From: an uncultured Candidatus Melainabacteria bacterium
GTDB taxonomy: Bacteria > Cyanobacteriota > Vampirovibrionia > Gastranaerophilales > Gastranaerophilaceae
Direction: 5' to 3'
NCBI GenBank assembly: GCA_934692295.1
Contig: CAKUTL010000004.1
Span: forward strand, 15,492-79,491
Length of the DNA: 64,000 nt
In this document: in pieces, positions 53,495-61,419 of the stretch
How positions within the stretch are numbered: the stretch's first letter is position 1
Layout of the letters: each line of letters begins with the position of its first letter
The notes under the pieces: generated by a model
Told to the model about the DNA's origin: nothing
Databases searched by the model: none
Seen by the model: only the letters and a program-made list of their open reading frames with translations
Position numbers and translations under genes: made by a program

Positions 53495-53665
53495 ATGAAG
53501 AAAATCGAAAACGTAGATAACTGTTTAACCTACAGCTACCCAGACAAAAATAATGAAATTATTACCTGTAAAATTGCAAATTATACTATTCAAGGTTTAT
53601 TCGTAATAAAACTAATAACCAACACTAAAAACACTTACAAGGTTATAGAAAAACTTGTGTTATGA
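53495..53665 (+). CDS. 56-residue small unknown protein
   Basis: ATG at 53495 preceded by AGGAGG (7-nt spacing). The product begins MKKIENVDNCLTYSYPDKNN and ends KVIEKLVL, with alternating polar and hydrophobic residues suggesting a small beta-sheet protein. Its TGA (53663-53665) directly precedes the GTG start of the ATPase gene. SCC-type elements also carry small unknown genes upstream of their helicase. Confidence 0.6.
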   Translation: MKKIENVDNCLTYSYPDKNNEIITCKIANYTIQGLFVIKLITNTKNTYKVIEKLVL

Positions 53666-54907
53666 GTGATTAAAGAACAACAACTGCAGAAACGCTACAT
53701 CAAAATTATTGAAGGAAACGATGAAACAGATTTTAGCACATTTTTTAAGGCTATTCATCATGGAATTGTCGGGCTTTACGAAAACTTCAACAAGCAAAAG
53801 TTTTTGCTACTAATTCAAATGCTATATGAAAATTTGAAAAGTATTGAAATTTACACAAATTTTGGTTATCAATCGTCTGAAAATTCTTATATTATGGGAA
53901 ATTCAAAAATTCAAATTGATACCAAAACAATAGAAGAATACCCCAAAATCCCTGATGATTTACATCTTACAGAGGAAGAAAAACTCCAAATTCTCCCTGC
54001 AAATGATGTGGTACCAAAACTTGTTATTCGGAATAATCCAAAAGAAATTCTCAAAGAACTTGCTTTGACGATAATAAAAACTTTTAATGCACCTATTTAT
54101 ATGGCAATAGCGGTTGTAATTGCAAATTGCTTTTTTGACTTATTTATTTCAAAGGCTCAAGGTTTTCCGTATGCTATATTTTATGGGCAATCAAATGCAG
54201 GGAAATCAACTATTATTCATATTTTAGCCGCAATATTCGGCATTACTAACTATACAAAACTTACAAGCGGAACGTCAACAATGGTGGCTTTGCGTGTTCA
54301 ACTTCAAAAGTTTAATAATTTTGTTGTATTTTTTGAGGAGTTGGATAACAAGCGAATGCTAAATTTTGAGGACTTGGGGAAAGACGCATTTTCGGCTAAT
54401 CCTAGGAAAAAATCTTCTAAAGACGGGAAAGAAATTGTTACCGAAATCAATACTTCATTTTGTGCAGGAACAAACCATTTCTTTGAAAATATGACTTTTG
54501 CAAATTTTTCAAGATGTATTCCAGTAAATTTCAAACGTGGACAATTTGATTTGAGCAACTTTAAGTATCATTCCGAAGAAAATTTGAAACTGCTTTCTTG
54601 TTTTTTGCCTGAAATTCTGTATTACAGAAGTAAAATCATTGAGATTTACCATGAACAATACAAAATCTCTCAAAAATATTGCAGTTTTGCTAGAATTTGC
54701 AATAACGTTGCAATCGGAATGTCAATTTGGGCTGTAATCAATGATATTTTAGGCGAAGAAATCCTAAATACTGAAACTTTGGCAAAGAATATCTTGAATA
54801 TTTTGAACAATACATTGATACAGAACTATCCTATGGAGATGTATTTTTGGCAGATGTGTATAAGCTATTTAATAAGGAATTGCTTATATATGGCAGAGAT
54901 TTTCTAA
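53666..54907 (+). CDS. Primase/helicase-like ATPase (Cch-like position), 5' part of a frameshifted gene
   Basis: 413 codons from GTG 53666. Walker A is GQSNAGKST (residues 174-182) and Walker B VVFFEELD, followed by sensor-type NTSFCAGTNHFF and a helical lid (CSFARICNNVAIGMSIWAVI). This resembles DUF927-type and phage/plasmid replicative helicases; its place right before two serine recombinases mirrors cch in SCC cassettes. After about codon 371 the coding character shifts to the -1 frame, so the last 40 residues here are probably out of frame and the real protein continues to 55167. Whether this is mutation or recoding is unknown. Confidence 0.65.
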   Translation: MIKEQQLQKRYIKIIEGNDETDFSTFFKAIHHGIVGLYENFNKQKFLLLIQMLYENLKSIEIYTNFGYQSSENSYIMGNSKIQIDTKTIEEYPKIPDDLHLTEEEKLQILPANDVVPKLVIRNNPKEILKELALTIIKTFNAPIYMAIAVVIANCFFDLFISKAQGFPYAIFYGQSNAGKSTIIHILAAIFGITNYTKLTSGTSTMVALRVQLQKFNNFVVFFEELDNKRMLNFEDLGKDAFSANPRKKSSKDGKEIVTEINTSFCAGTNHFFENMTFANFSRCIPVNFKRGQFDLSNFKYHSEENLKLLSCFLPEILYYRSKIIEIYHEQYKISQKYCSFARICNNVAIGMSIWAVINDILGEEILNTETLAKNILNILNNTLIQNYPMEMYFWQMCISYLIRNCLYMAEIF

Positions 54908-55167
54908 TCACTAAAAACAAGTATTTACGAATAAATCTCACAAAATACTGTGATATTTACAACAGTACGAGTGAATACCGAAAACTAACACCTGCTCAGC
55001 TCCGATTAAAATTAGCAAATGACAAACGAGCAGTAAACTTAAATGCAACAGACCTCAAGCCTATTGGCAAAGCAATAAAATTTGATATATCTGAGAATGA
55101 AACCTTATTAGACATAAAAAATAGAGTATCTTTTAGACCTGAAAATAAGGAGTATGACGATGAATAA
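54847..55167 (+). CDS. 3' part of the frameshifted ATPase gene
   Basis: In this frame, coding character begins around 54778 (FGKEYLEYFEQYIDTELSYG) and runs through DVFLADVYKLFNKELLIYGR to NRVSFRPENKEYDDE. The C-terminal winged-helix-like block (YLRINLTKYCDIYNS, LRLKLANDKRAVNLNATDLK) fits the end of a replicative ATPase. The only start in the overlap is a TTG without a ribosome-binding site, so independent translation is unlikely. Its stop overlaps the recombinase start. Confidence 0.55.
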   Translation: MADVYKLFNKELLIYGRDFLITKNKYLRINLTKYCDIYNSTSEYRKLTPAQLRLKLANDKRAVNLNATDLKPIGKAIKFDISENETLLDIKNRVSFRPENKEYDDE

Positions 55168-56587
55168 GAAAATAATAGCAGATATTTATATAAGATTGTC
55201 AAGTAAATCTCAAGAAGATGGAATGTCGAGAGAAACACAAGAAAACGAATGCCGAAAATATTGTGAGGCAAACGGTATTACCGTCAGGAATGTCTATTAT
55301 GAAAATAAAAGTGCTATGACACCGTATGATAGACCAGTTTTCTACAAAATGATTGCAAATCAACAATCTAAAGATAAGGCAGATGTGATTATTTCATTCT
55401 GCATAAATCGTTTAACAAGAAATCAGTATGATTTCTACCCGATTGAAATGCTTGTTGACAAATTTGATACCAAAATAATTTTTGTAAAAGAGAATATGAC
55501 TATTTCTAAACCTTTCAAATCCCATGAAAAATTCTTAACAAGCATACTTATTGCAAGTGCAGAATTTGAAGTTAAGCACATGAATGAAATTCGTAAAAAG
55601 GGGCTTATGGAAAGAGCAAAAACAGGAATTCGCCCAAGTAGAGTTCCATTTGGGTACAGAATGCGAAACAAACGAATAGTTATTATCCCCAAAGAAGCAG
55701 AAATTGTACAAAAGGTTTACGAATTGTATTCAACTAATGAATATTCTTTGAACACACTTTCTGAAAAGCTATTTGAACTCGGTTATGAATATAAATTGCA
55801 AAAAAGCAAGAAAATTCAAAAAGCAACTCTTTCACGAATTTTGAAAAACAAGTTTTATACCGGATATTTTGACTTTCCAGATATTGAAACTCCGATAAAA
55901 GGGAAGTATAAGCCAATCGTCAGTAAAGAATTATTCGATAAAGTTCAAGATGTCTTAAAAATTTCAGCAAATGAAAAACAACAAAAACATTGTTTTCTTT
56001 ATTCAAACTTATTAACACTCCAAGAAACAGGAAAAATTATGACTGGAGAAATCAAAAAAGGTCGATATATCTATTATACTGCTTTTGATAACGACAAAAT
56101 CCGACATTCGGTTAATGAAACAATCGTTACCGATTTTGTGTTGAATTATCTCAAAGAAATTCGACTAAACTTAATCCCAAAAGACATTATTCAAGAAGTT
56201 TTAAAAGAAGAATTAAAGCCCATAAAACAAAAATATTCTAACCTAAAACGAAATGTTAGTCGTAAATACCATAAGGAACTACAACTAAACGACTTTATTG
56301 AGGAGAATGGTATAGATGATGAGGATTTCATCGCCGCAAATCAGGAAGATATTGACAATAAGTACAGTAACCTGACCAAAAAGATTTCAAAAACCAAACA
56401 AGAAATACAATATTTGGAGTCAAAATGCAACGAAATTTCTCAAAAACGACTTTACGACTCATTTATTAACCTAAATATGGAAAATCAAAGAGAAACCCTC
56501 AAACTCATTACGAATAAATTTGAACTTCAAGGCGATAAAGTCAAAATCACATTCAAACCAACTTTTCGAAAAATCCGTAAAAGATAA
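55160..56587 (+). CDS. Large serine recombinase, first of a tandem pair (CcrA-like position)
   Basis: 475 residues from ATG 55160, which has AAGGAG 7 nt upstream; the ATG at 55154 is too close to it. The resolvase catalytic domain has IYIRLSSKSQ (nucleophile Ser14), the Arg-bearing INRLTRN, and a helix E leading to the recombinase domain (GIRPSRVPFGYRMRNKRIVI, LKNKFYTGYF). A coiled-coil region near the C-terminus replaces a clear zinc ribbon: no CxxC is seen. It starts within the last codons of the ATPase gene, indicating coupling, and probably heterodimerises or divides labour with the downstream recombinase. Confidence 0.88.
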   Translation: MNKKIIADIYIRLSSKSQEDGMSRETQENECRKYCEANGITVRNVYYENKSAMTPYDRPVFYKMIANQQSKDKADVIISFCINRLTRNQYDFYPIEMLVDKFDTKIIFVKENMTISKPFKSHEKFLTSILIASAEFEVKHMNEIRKKGLMERAKTGIRPSRVPFGYRMRNKRIVIIPKEAEIVQKVYELYSTNEYSLNTLSEKLFELGYEYKLQKSKKIQKATLSRILKNKFYTGYFDFPDIETPIKGKYKPIVSKELFDKVQDVLKISANEKQQKHCFLYSNLLTLQETGKIMTGEIKKGRYIYYTAFDNDKIRHSVNETIVTDFVLNYLKEIRLNLIPKDIIQEVLKEELKPIKQKYSNLKRNVSRKYHKELQLNDFIEENGIDDEDFIAANQEDIDNKYSNLTKKISKTKQEIQYLESKCNEISQKRLYDSFINLNMENQRETLKLITNKFELQGDKVKITFKPTFRKIRKR

Positions 56588-56616
56588 TTAGTCATAAATT
56601 CCTTATTTTTGAATGT

Positions 56617-56648
56617 ACCCGCACATTTTCATGTGCGGGTTTTCTTTT
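56617..56648 (+). terminator. Intrinsic terminator after the first recombinase
   Basis: ACCCGCACAT-TTTC-ATGTGCGGGT, a 10-bp perfect stem followed by TTTTCTTTT. Confidence 0.9.
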
Positions 56649-56815
56649 GCATTTCTTAATGTTTTAATTTCGATTTCACCAAATCTTAAAATCTTTTGTT
56701 GATTATTTTTCCAGAATATTTTATTGGGAAGTCGTATGGAATGCTCACTTTACTTTTTGCCAAAATGAGTAAAAATAAAAACATACAAGTTCAGAAATTT
56801 TAAGGAGTTCAGATT

Positions 56816-58417
56816 ATGCAAAACAAACAAGCGGTTATTTATGCTCGTGTATCTAGCAGAGAACAAGAACGTGAGGGATTTTCTATCCCAGCACAGTTAA
56901 AATTGCTAAAAGAATACGCACTAAAAAACGGATTTCAAATTGTCAATGAATATTCAGACGCTGAAACCGCCAAGAAAGCAGGTCGAACTAATTATAATGC
57001 CATGTTAGCTTTTCTAAAAGAAAATCCTGAAATAAAGACCGTACTTGTAGAAAAAACAGATAGATTATATCGTAACTTCAAAGATTATGTTACTCTTGAA
57101 GATTATGACTTAGAAGTTCATCTAGTAAAAGAAGGTAGCATTATTAGCAAAAATTCCAAATCCCATGACAAATTTATCCATGGGATTAAGGTTCTAATGG
57201 CAAAAAATTACATTGATAACCTTTCCGAAGAAATTTCAAAAGGATTACATGAGGGACTGGAACAGGGTTATTGGCCATTCCAACCACCCTACGGATATTT
57301 GAGAGGAGCAAAAAAGAATTTAATCATAGATAAATCAAGAATTTTGTTTATTCGCAGAGCTTTTGAATTATTTGCAACCGGAAAATTTTCACTTAGAAAA
57401 TTATGCGAAGAACTTTTTGTTGAGGGATACTACTACAAAGCCGAAAGACCTAAAATAACTCAATGTGTACTTGAATCAATGTTAAAAAATGTTATCTATG
57501 TTGGTCAAATGAATTGTAACGGCATTATTTACCAAGGCAAGCACCCTGCAATAATTTCAAGAGAGATTTTTGACAAAGCCCAATTAGCTTTTCATAAAGT
57601 AGATAAGTCAAAAGTTCGTAAAAACTTTGATTTCCTATATCCCGGAATAGTAAAATGCGGAGTTTGCGGATATTCATTCTGTGGAGAAAGACAGAAAAAA
57701 CACAATATTTATTACCGCTGTTCGCATTTTGATAGAAGTTGCCCTAATACTTGTTATATTTCTGAAAAACATCTTACTCAATCTTTCCGTATGCACTTAA
57801 AACGTATTGGGTTAGATGAGGATTTATACGAATTAGTAAAATATTCACTCAAAGAATGTTTGGGAGATGAACAGGAGTATCACAAAACAGAAATAACAAG
57901 AATTACATCTGAAATCGAACAATGCAAAGAAATTCTAAAAAAGATGTATCTTGACCAAGTAAATAATGTCCTTGATTATGACATGTGGATAAATCTAAAA
58001 AACGAATATGAGGTAAAATTAAACCGATTAAGTGCAGAATACCAAAAACACCTCTATGCTAATACAAATTTCTTAGATACAGAGCTAAAAATCCTTGATT
58101 TGTGCCGAAAAGCAAGCTTACCAGCTACCGAACTTTCAGCAGAAGAAGTCGCTAATATTATTAGAGAAACATATCTGTCTGCAACAGCAAAAGACAAAAG
58201 GGTTAAAGTGGTCTTTAAAGAACCGTTTACGACTATTGAAAATCTCGTAAAACTTGCTAAAAAAGAGATTGCGGAAGTTGGATTCGCTGAATTCAAGTCA
58301 GCAATAATTTCTTCAAAAGATAAATGTATCAAAAGCATTAAAAAAGAGCCCTTAGGCTCTGATTTTAATTGTTCTAGTTGTTTTAAATGGTGGAGGATAG
58401 GAGATTCGAACTCCTGA
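56816..58417 (+). CDS. Large serine recombinase, second of the pair, reading into tRNA-Ala
   Basis: 533 residues. The catalytic domain is VIYARVSSREQ (Ser13), with EKTDRLYRNF and the recombinase domain GYWPFQPPYGYLRG and MLKNVIYVG. A zinc ribbon follows (Cys281 in KCGVCGYSFCGERQ, then YYRCSHFDRSCPNTC), then a coiled coil and an LAKKEIAEVGFAEFKSA tail. The last codons (KWWRIGDSNS) are read antisense through the T-arm and acceptor of tRNA-Ala, so integration into the tRNA has created this C-terminus; repeat copy 2 shows the alternative NFTYGLTLQTRQIA ending. TTAAGGAG precedes the ATG. It is separated from the first recombinase by a terminator. Confidence 0.9.
   Translation: MQNKQAVIYARVSSREQEREGFSIPAQLKLLKEYALKNGFQIVNEYSDAETAKKAGRTNYNAMLAFLKENPEIKTVLVEKTDRLYRNFKDYVTLEDYDLEVHLVKEGSIISKNSKSHDKFIHGIKVLMAKNYIDNLSEEISKGLHEGLEQGYWPFQPPYGYLRGAKKNLIIDKSRILFIRRAFELFATGKFSLRKLCEELFVEGYYYKAERPKITQCVLESMLKNVIYVGQMNCNGIIYQGKHPAIISREIFDKAQLAFHKVDKSKVRKNFDFLYPGIVKCGVCGYSFCGERQKKHNIYYRCSHFDRSCPNTCYISEKHLTQSFRMHLKRIGLDEDLYELVKYSLKECLGDEQEYHKTEITRITSEIEQCKEILKKMYLDQVNNVLDYDMWINLKNEYEVKLNRLSAEYQKHLYANTNFLDTELKILDLCRKASLPATELSAEEVANIIRETYLSATAKDKRVKVVFKEPFTTIENLVKLAKKEIAEVGFAEFKSAIISSKDKCIKSIKKEPLGSDFNCSSCFKWWRIGDSNS
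58203..58394 (+). repeat. Junction repeat copy 3 (right end of element B at tRNA-Ala)
   Basis: Recombinase 3' end and terminator, then the core AATGGTGGA at 58386-58394, whose TGGTGGA is the complement of the tRNA 3' end including CCA. Homology with copies 1 and 2 stops exactly where the tRNA body begins. Confidence 0.85.
58338..58360 (-). terminator. Element-supplied terminator for tRNA-Ala
   Basis: On the minus strand AGAGCC-TAAG-GGCTCT is followed by TTTTTAATG, about 30 nt beyond the tRNA 3' end. It lies within the recombinase coding region and also occurs in repeat copies 1 and 2. Confidence 0.7.
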
Positions 58418-58463
58418 CCCCCTGCGTGCAAAGCAGGTGCTCTACCAGCTGAGCTAATCCCCC
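58388..58463 (-). tRNA. tRNA-Ala (anticodon UGC), CCA encoded
   Basis: Complement of 58463 to 58388. Acceptor GGGGGAU pairs with AUCCUCC, the D-arm is GCUCAGCUGGUAGAGC, the anticodon stem CCUGC/GCAGG carries loop UUUGCAC with anticodon UGC, and the T-arm is AGGAG-UUCGAAU-CUCCU. Discriminator A73 and an encoded CCA fall in the integration core. Confidence 0.97.
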
Positions 58464-58507
58464 ATTGGCTCTCGCCTTTGGTGTTTTGCTTTCGCTCCAC
58501 AATATTT

Positions 58508-58535
58508 ATTATACATGGGGAATTTTTTTTGTAAA
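58508..58535 (-). promoter_or_regulatory. Promoter of tRNA-Ala
   Basis: On the minus strand TTTACA (complement of 58530-58535), 16 nt, TATAAT (complement of 58508-58513), about 45 nt before the tRNA. Confidence 0.75.
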
Positions 58536-58593
58536 GGGGTAAATCAAAAAAAATTTTTGCTATTATTTTTAACCATTAAATTATTAATATAAT

Positions 58594-58623
58594 ACGCAGG
58601 GCAGAAATTATTCTGTCCTGCGT
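58594..58623. terminator. Hairpin downstream of pyruvate phosphate dikinase
   Basis: ACGCAGG-[G/A]-CAGA pairs with TCTG-T-CCTGCGT around AATTAT. It lies 25 bp beyond the PPDK stop on the minus strand; the T-run is weak. Confidence 0.55.
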
Positions 58624-58647
58624 TTATTCTGTATTTTTTACTGCAAA

Positions 58648-61326
58648 CTATTTACAACCAAGTGGCAATGAAATATCTTTTGCATGTTTAAATTCAATTA
58701 CAGCTTGTGCCGCTGCAAGTCTTGCTTGCGGAACTCTGAAAGGAGAACAAGACACATAATTTAAACCAATTCTATGGCAGAATTTTACAGATGCTGGATC
58801 TCCACCGTGTTCACCACAAATTCCACGTTTCAAGTGAGGACGAACTTTCAACGCTTTATCAAGAGCAATTTTCATCAATTGTCCTACACCTTCTTGATCA
58901 AGAGTTTGGAACGGGTTAGCTGGTAAAATCTTTTGCTCAACATAATTTTGCAAGAATTTTCCTTCAGCATCATCTCTTGAATATCCAAAAGTCATCTGAG
59001 TCAAATCGTTTGTACCGAAAGAGAAAAATTCTGCGTGTTCAGCAATTTGATCAGCAGTCAATGCTGCACGAGGAATTTCTATCATTGTACCGAACATATA
59101 TTCAACTCTTACGCCTTTTTCATCCATAACTTCGTTTGCAACACGTTCTAGAACTCCTTTAACAGTTTTAAGTTCATTTACATGTCCAATAAGAGGAATC
59201 ATAACTTCTGGTTTTACATTCAATCCTTCTTTTTTCAAATCACAAGCGGCACTAAAAATTGCTCTAACTTGCATTTCATTAATTTCAGGATAAGTTAAAC
59301 CTAAACGGCAACCTCTTAAGCCCATCATTGGGTTAGATTCAGACATTGCTTCCACGATGTTTAGAAGTTTTTCGTCTTCAGCAGAATCTTCACCTTTTGC
59401 CTTTTTAGTTGCAACTTTTGCAATTAATTCTTCTTTATCTGGCAAAAATTCGTGTAGAGGTGGATCTAAAAGTCTGATTGTCATAGATTTTTCGCCTAAA
59501 GCTTTGAACATTGCGTAGAAGTCAGAGTATTGCATAGGAAGAAGTTTAGATAAAGCTTCTTTTCTAGCTTCAGAAGTTCCAGCAACAATCATCTTTTGTA
59601 CCCAAGGAAGTCTTTCTGGGTCCATAAACATATGTTCTGTTCTACACAAACCAACACCTTCAGCTCCTAATTCAAGTGCTTTTGCAACATCTGCTGGAGT
59701 ATCAGCATTCGCTCTAACTCCAAGAAGTTTAATTCCATCAACCCAAGCGAACAACTTATTAAAGTTTTCGTCCATTGTTGGAGGAACAAGATGAATTGCA
59801 CCATCCATAACTTCGCCAGTACCACCATCAAGAGAAATAACATCATCTTTATGATAAACAGTTCCATCTCCTGCTGTTAAAGTCTCGTTTTTCAAGTCAA
59901 TTGACAAATCTTCACAACCAGCAACACAAGGTTTACCCATACCTTTTGCAACAACTGCTGCGTGAGAAGTCATACCGCCACGTAAAGTTAAAACACCTTG
60001 AGATTCAATCATACCGTGAATATCATCTGGGCAAGTTTCAATTCTTACTAAGATAATTTTTTCACCATTTTTACCACGTTCAGCAGCTTCTTCGGTATCA
60101 AAAACGATTTTACCAACAGCAGCCCCTGGAGATGCAGCAAGACCTTGAGCAATTTTATGAGCTTCTTTTTTTGCTTTTGGATCAAAATCTGGCAATAAAA
60201 CTTGGTACAATTGGTTTGCATCAACAAGCTCAACAGCTCTTTCCTTGTCGATAATACCCTCTTCGCACATTTCAACAGCAATTCTCACAGATGCCTTAGC
60301 GGTTCTTTTACCGTTACGAGTTTGTAAAATCCATAATTTACCTTTTTCAATCGTAAATTCCATATCTTGAACATCTTTATAGCCTTTTTCAAGTTTTTTC
60401 GCAATGTCAACATATTGTTTATAAAGTTCTGGCATTTCATGTTCTAATTCTGCAATAGGTTTTGGAGTTCTAATACCAGCTACAACGTCTTCACCTTGAG
60501 CGTTAGTCAAATATTCCCCATAAAATTTATTTTCACCTGTTGATGGGTTCCTAGTGAATGATACACCAGTAGCACAATCATCCCCCATATTTCCAAATAC
60601 CATTGTTTGAACGTTTACAGCTGTACCATAGTTATGGTCAATTTTGTAATGTTCTCTATAAGCAACAGCTCTAGGAATATTCCAAGAACGGAATACAGCT
60701 TCAATAGATTCTTCCAACTGAACATACGGATCTTGAGGAAAATCTTTTCCTGTTTCTTGTTTAATCAATACTTTATATGGTTCAATTAAAGATTTCCAAT
60801 CTTCTGCATTCAAATCAGTATCAGATTTATAACCTTTTTCTTCTTTAATTCTATCTAAATAATCTTCAAATTTTTGTCTATCAATTTCCCAAGCAACAGA
60901 ACCAAACATTGTTAAAAATCTGCGGTAACTATCATAACAGAATCTCGGATTGTTTGTTAATTTAATCATTGCTTCAACAGTTTTATCATTCAAACCAAGG
61001 TTAAGGATTGTTTCCATCATTCCCGGCATAGAAAGTCTAGCTCCGGAACGAACAGAAACAAGGAGCGGATTTTCAGTATCGCCAAACTTTTTACCGGTTT
61101 GGGATTCAATATCTTTCAACGCTGTTCTAACTTCGTCCATTAAGCCACGAGGCATTGTATTATTATGGTTAATATAGTCCATACATGTTTCAGTTGTAAT
61201 TGTCAATCCTGGAGGAACAGGCAAGCCAAGGTTTGTCATTTCTGCCAAGTTAGCTCCTTTACCGCCAAGCAAGTTTCTCATTTCTGAGTTTCCTTCTCTG
61301 AATAACCATACACGTTTTTCTGTCAT
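58648..61326 (-). CDS. ppdK: Pyruvate, phosphate dikinase
   Basis: 892 residues, full length. The N-terminal ATP-grasp nucleotide-binding domain has LLGGKGANLAEM, RSGARLSMPGMM and GNMGDDCATGVSFTRNPSTG. The swivelling domain has the phosphorylated His455 in LRGGMTSHAAVVAKGMGKPC, at the same number as the catalytic His of characterised PPDKs. The C-terminal PEP-binding barrel has GVGLCRTEHMF, MGLRGCRLG and the catalytic CGEHGG. It interconverts pyruvate + ATP + Pi and PEP + AMP + PPi, serving glycolysis or gluconeogenesis in anaerobes. AGGAG precedes the ATG at 61326. Confidence 0.97.
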   Translation of the reverse strand: MTEKRVWLFREGNSEMRNLLGGKGANLAEMTNLGLPVPPGLTITTETCMDYINHNNTMPRGLMDEVRTALKDIESQTGKKFGDTENPLLVSVRSGARLSMPGMMETILNLGLNDKTVEAMIKLTNNPRFCYDSYRRFLTMFGSVAWEIDRQKFEDYLDRIKEEKGYKSDTDLNAEDWKSLIEPYKVLIKQETGKDFPQDPYVQLEESIEAVFRSWNIPRAVAYREHYKIDHNYGTAVNVQTMVFGNMGDDCATGVSFTRNPSTGENKFYGEYLTNAQGEDVVAGIRTPKPIAELEHEMPELYKQYVDIAKKLEKGYKDVQDMEFTIEKGKLWILQTRNGKRTAKASVRIAVEMCEEGIIDKERAVELVDANQLYQVLLPDFDPKAKKEAHKIAQGLAASPGAAVGKIVFDTEEAAERGKNGEKIILVRIETCPDDIHGMIESQGVLTLRGGMTSHAAVVAKGMGKPCVAGCEDLSIDLKNETLTAGDGTVYHKDDVISLDGGTGEVMDGAIHLVPPTMDENFNKLFAWVDGIKLLGVRANADTPADVAKALELGAEGVGLCRTEHMFMDPERLPWVQKMIVAGTSEARKEALSKLLPMQYSDFYAMFKALGEKSMTIRLLDPPLHEFLPDKEELIAKVATKKAKGEDSAEDEKLLNIVEAMSESNPMMGLRGCRLGLTYPEINEMQVRAIFSAACDLKKEGLNVKPEVMIPLIGHVNELKTVKGVLERVANEVMDEKGVRVEYMFGTMIEIPRAALTADQIAEHAEFFSFGTNDLTQMTFGYSRDDAEGKFLQNYVEQKILPANPFQTLDQEGVGQLMKIALDKALKVRPHLKRGICGEHGGDPASVKFCHRIGLNYVSCSPFRVPQARLAAAQAVIEFKHAKDISLPLGCK

Positions 61327-61419
61327 AATTGTCTCCTTTAATAAACTAATAAACTTGCAGATAACTAATATTTAAAATAATATCATAAAAATTCTCGTGT
61401 AAAATAAAAATTCCTCTTT

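Larger units (their letters stand above)
44936..58394 (+). mobile_element. Element B: twin-serine-recombinase integrative element at tRNA-Ala
   Basis: About 13.45 kb between core copies 2 and 3. The right end has an ATPase gene and two serine recombinases in tandem, as in SCC cassettes. The core is the 3' terminus of tRNA-Ala including its CCA. Cargo genes are mostly defence-like. The intact recombinases suggest it may still be mobile, although the ATPase gene appears frameshifted. Confidence 0.7.

Noticed and set aside
58054..58500. 148-residue minus-strand ORF over the tRNA
   Set aside because: It is antisense to the recombinase and passes through tRNA-Ala; its coding look comes from the recombinase codons on the other strand.
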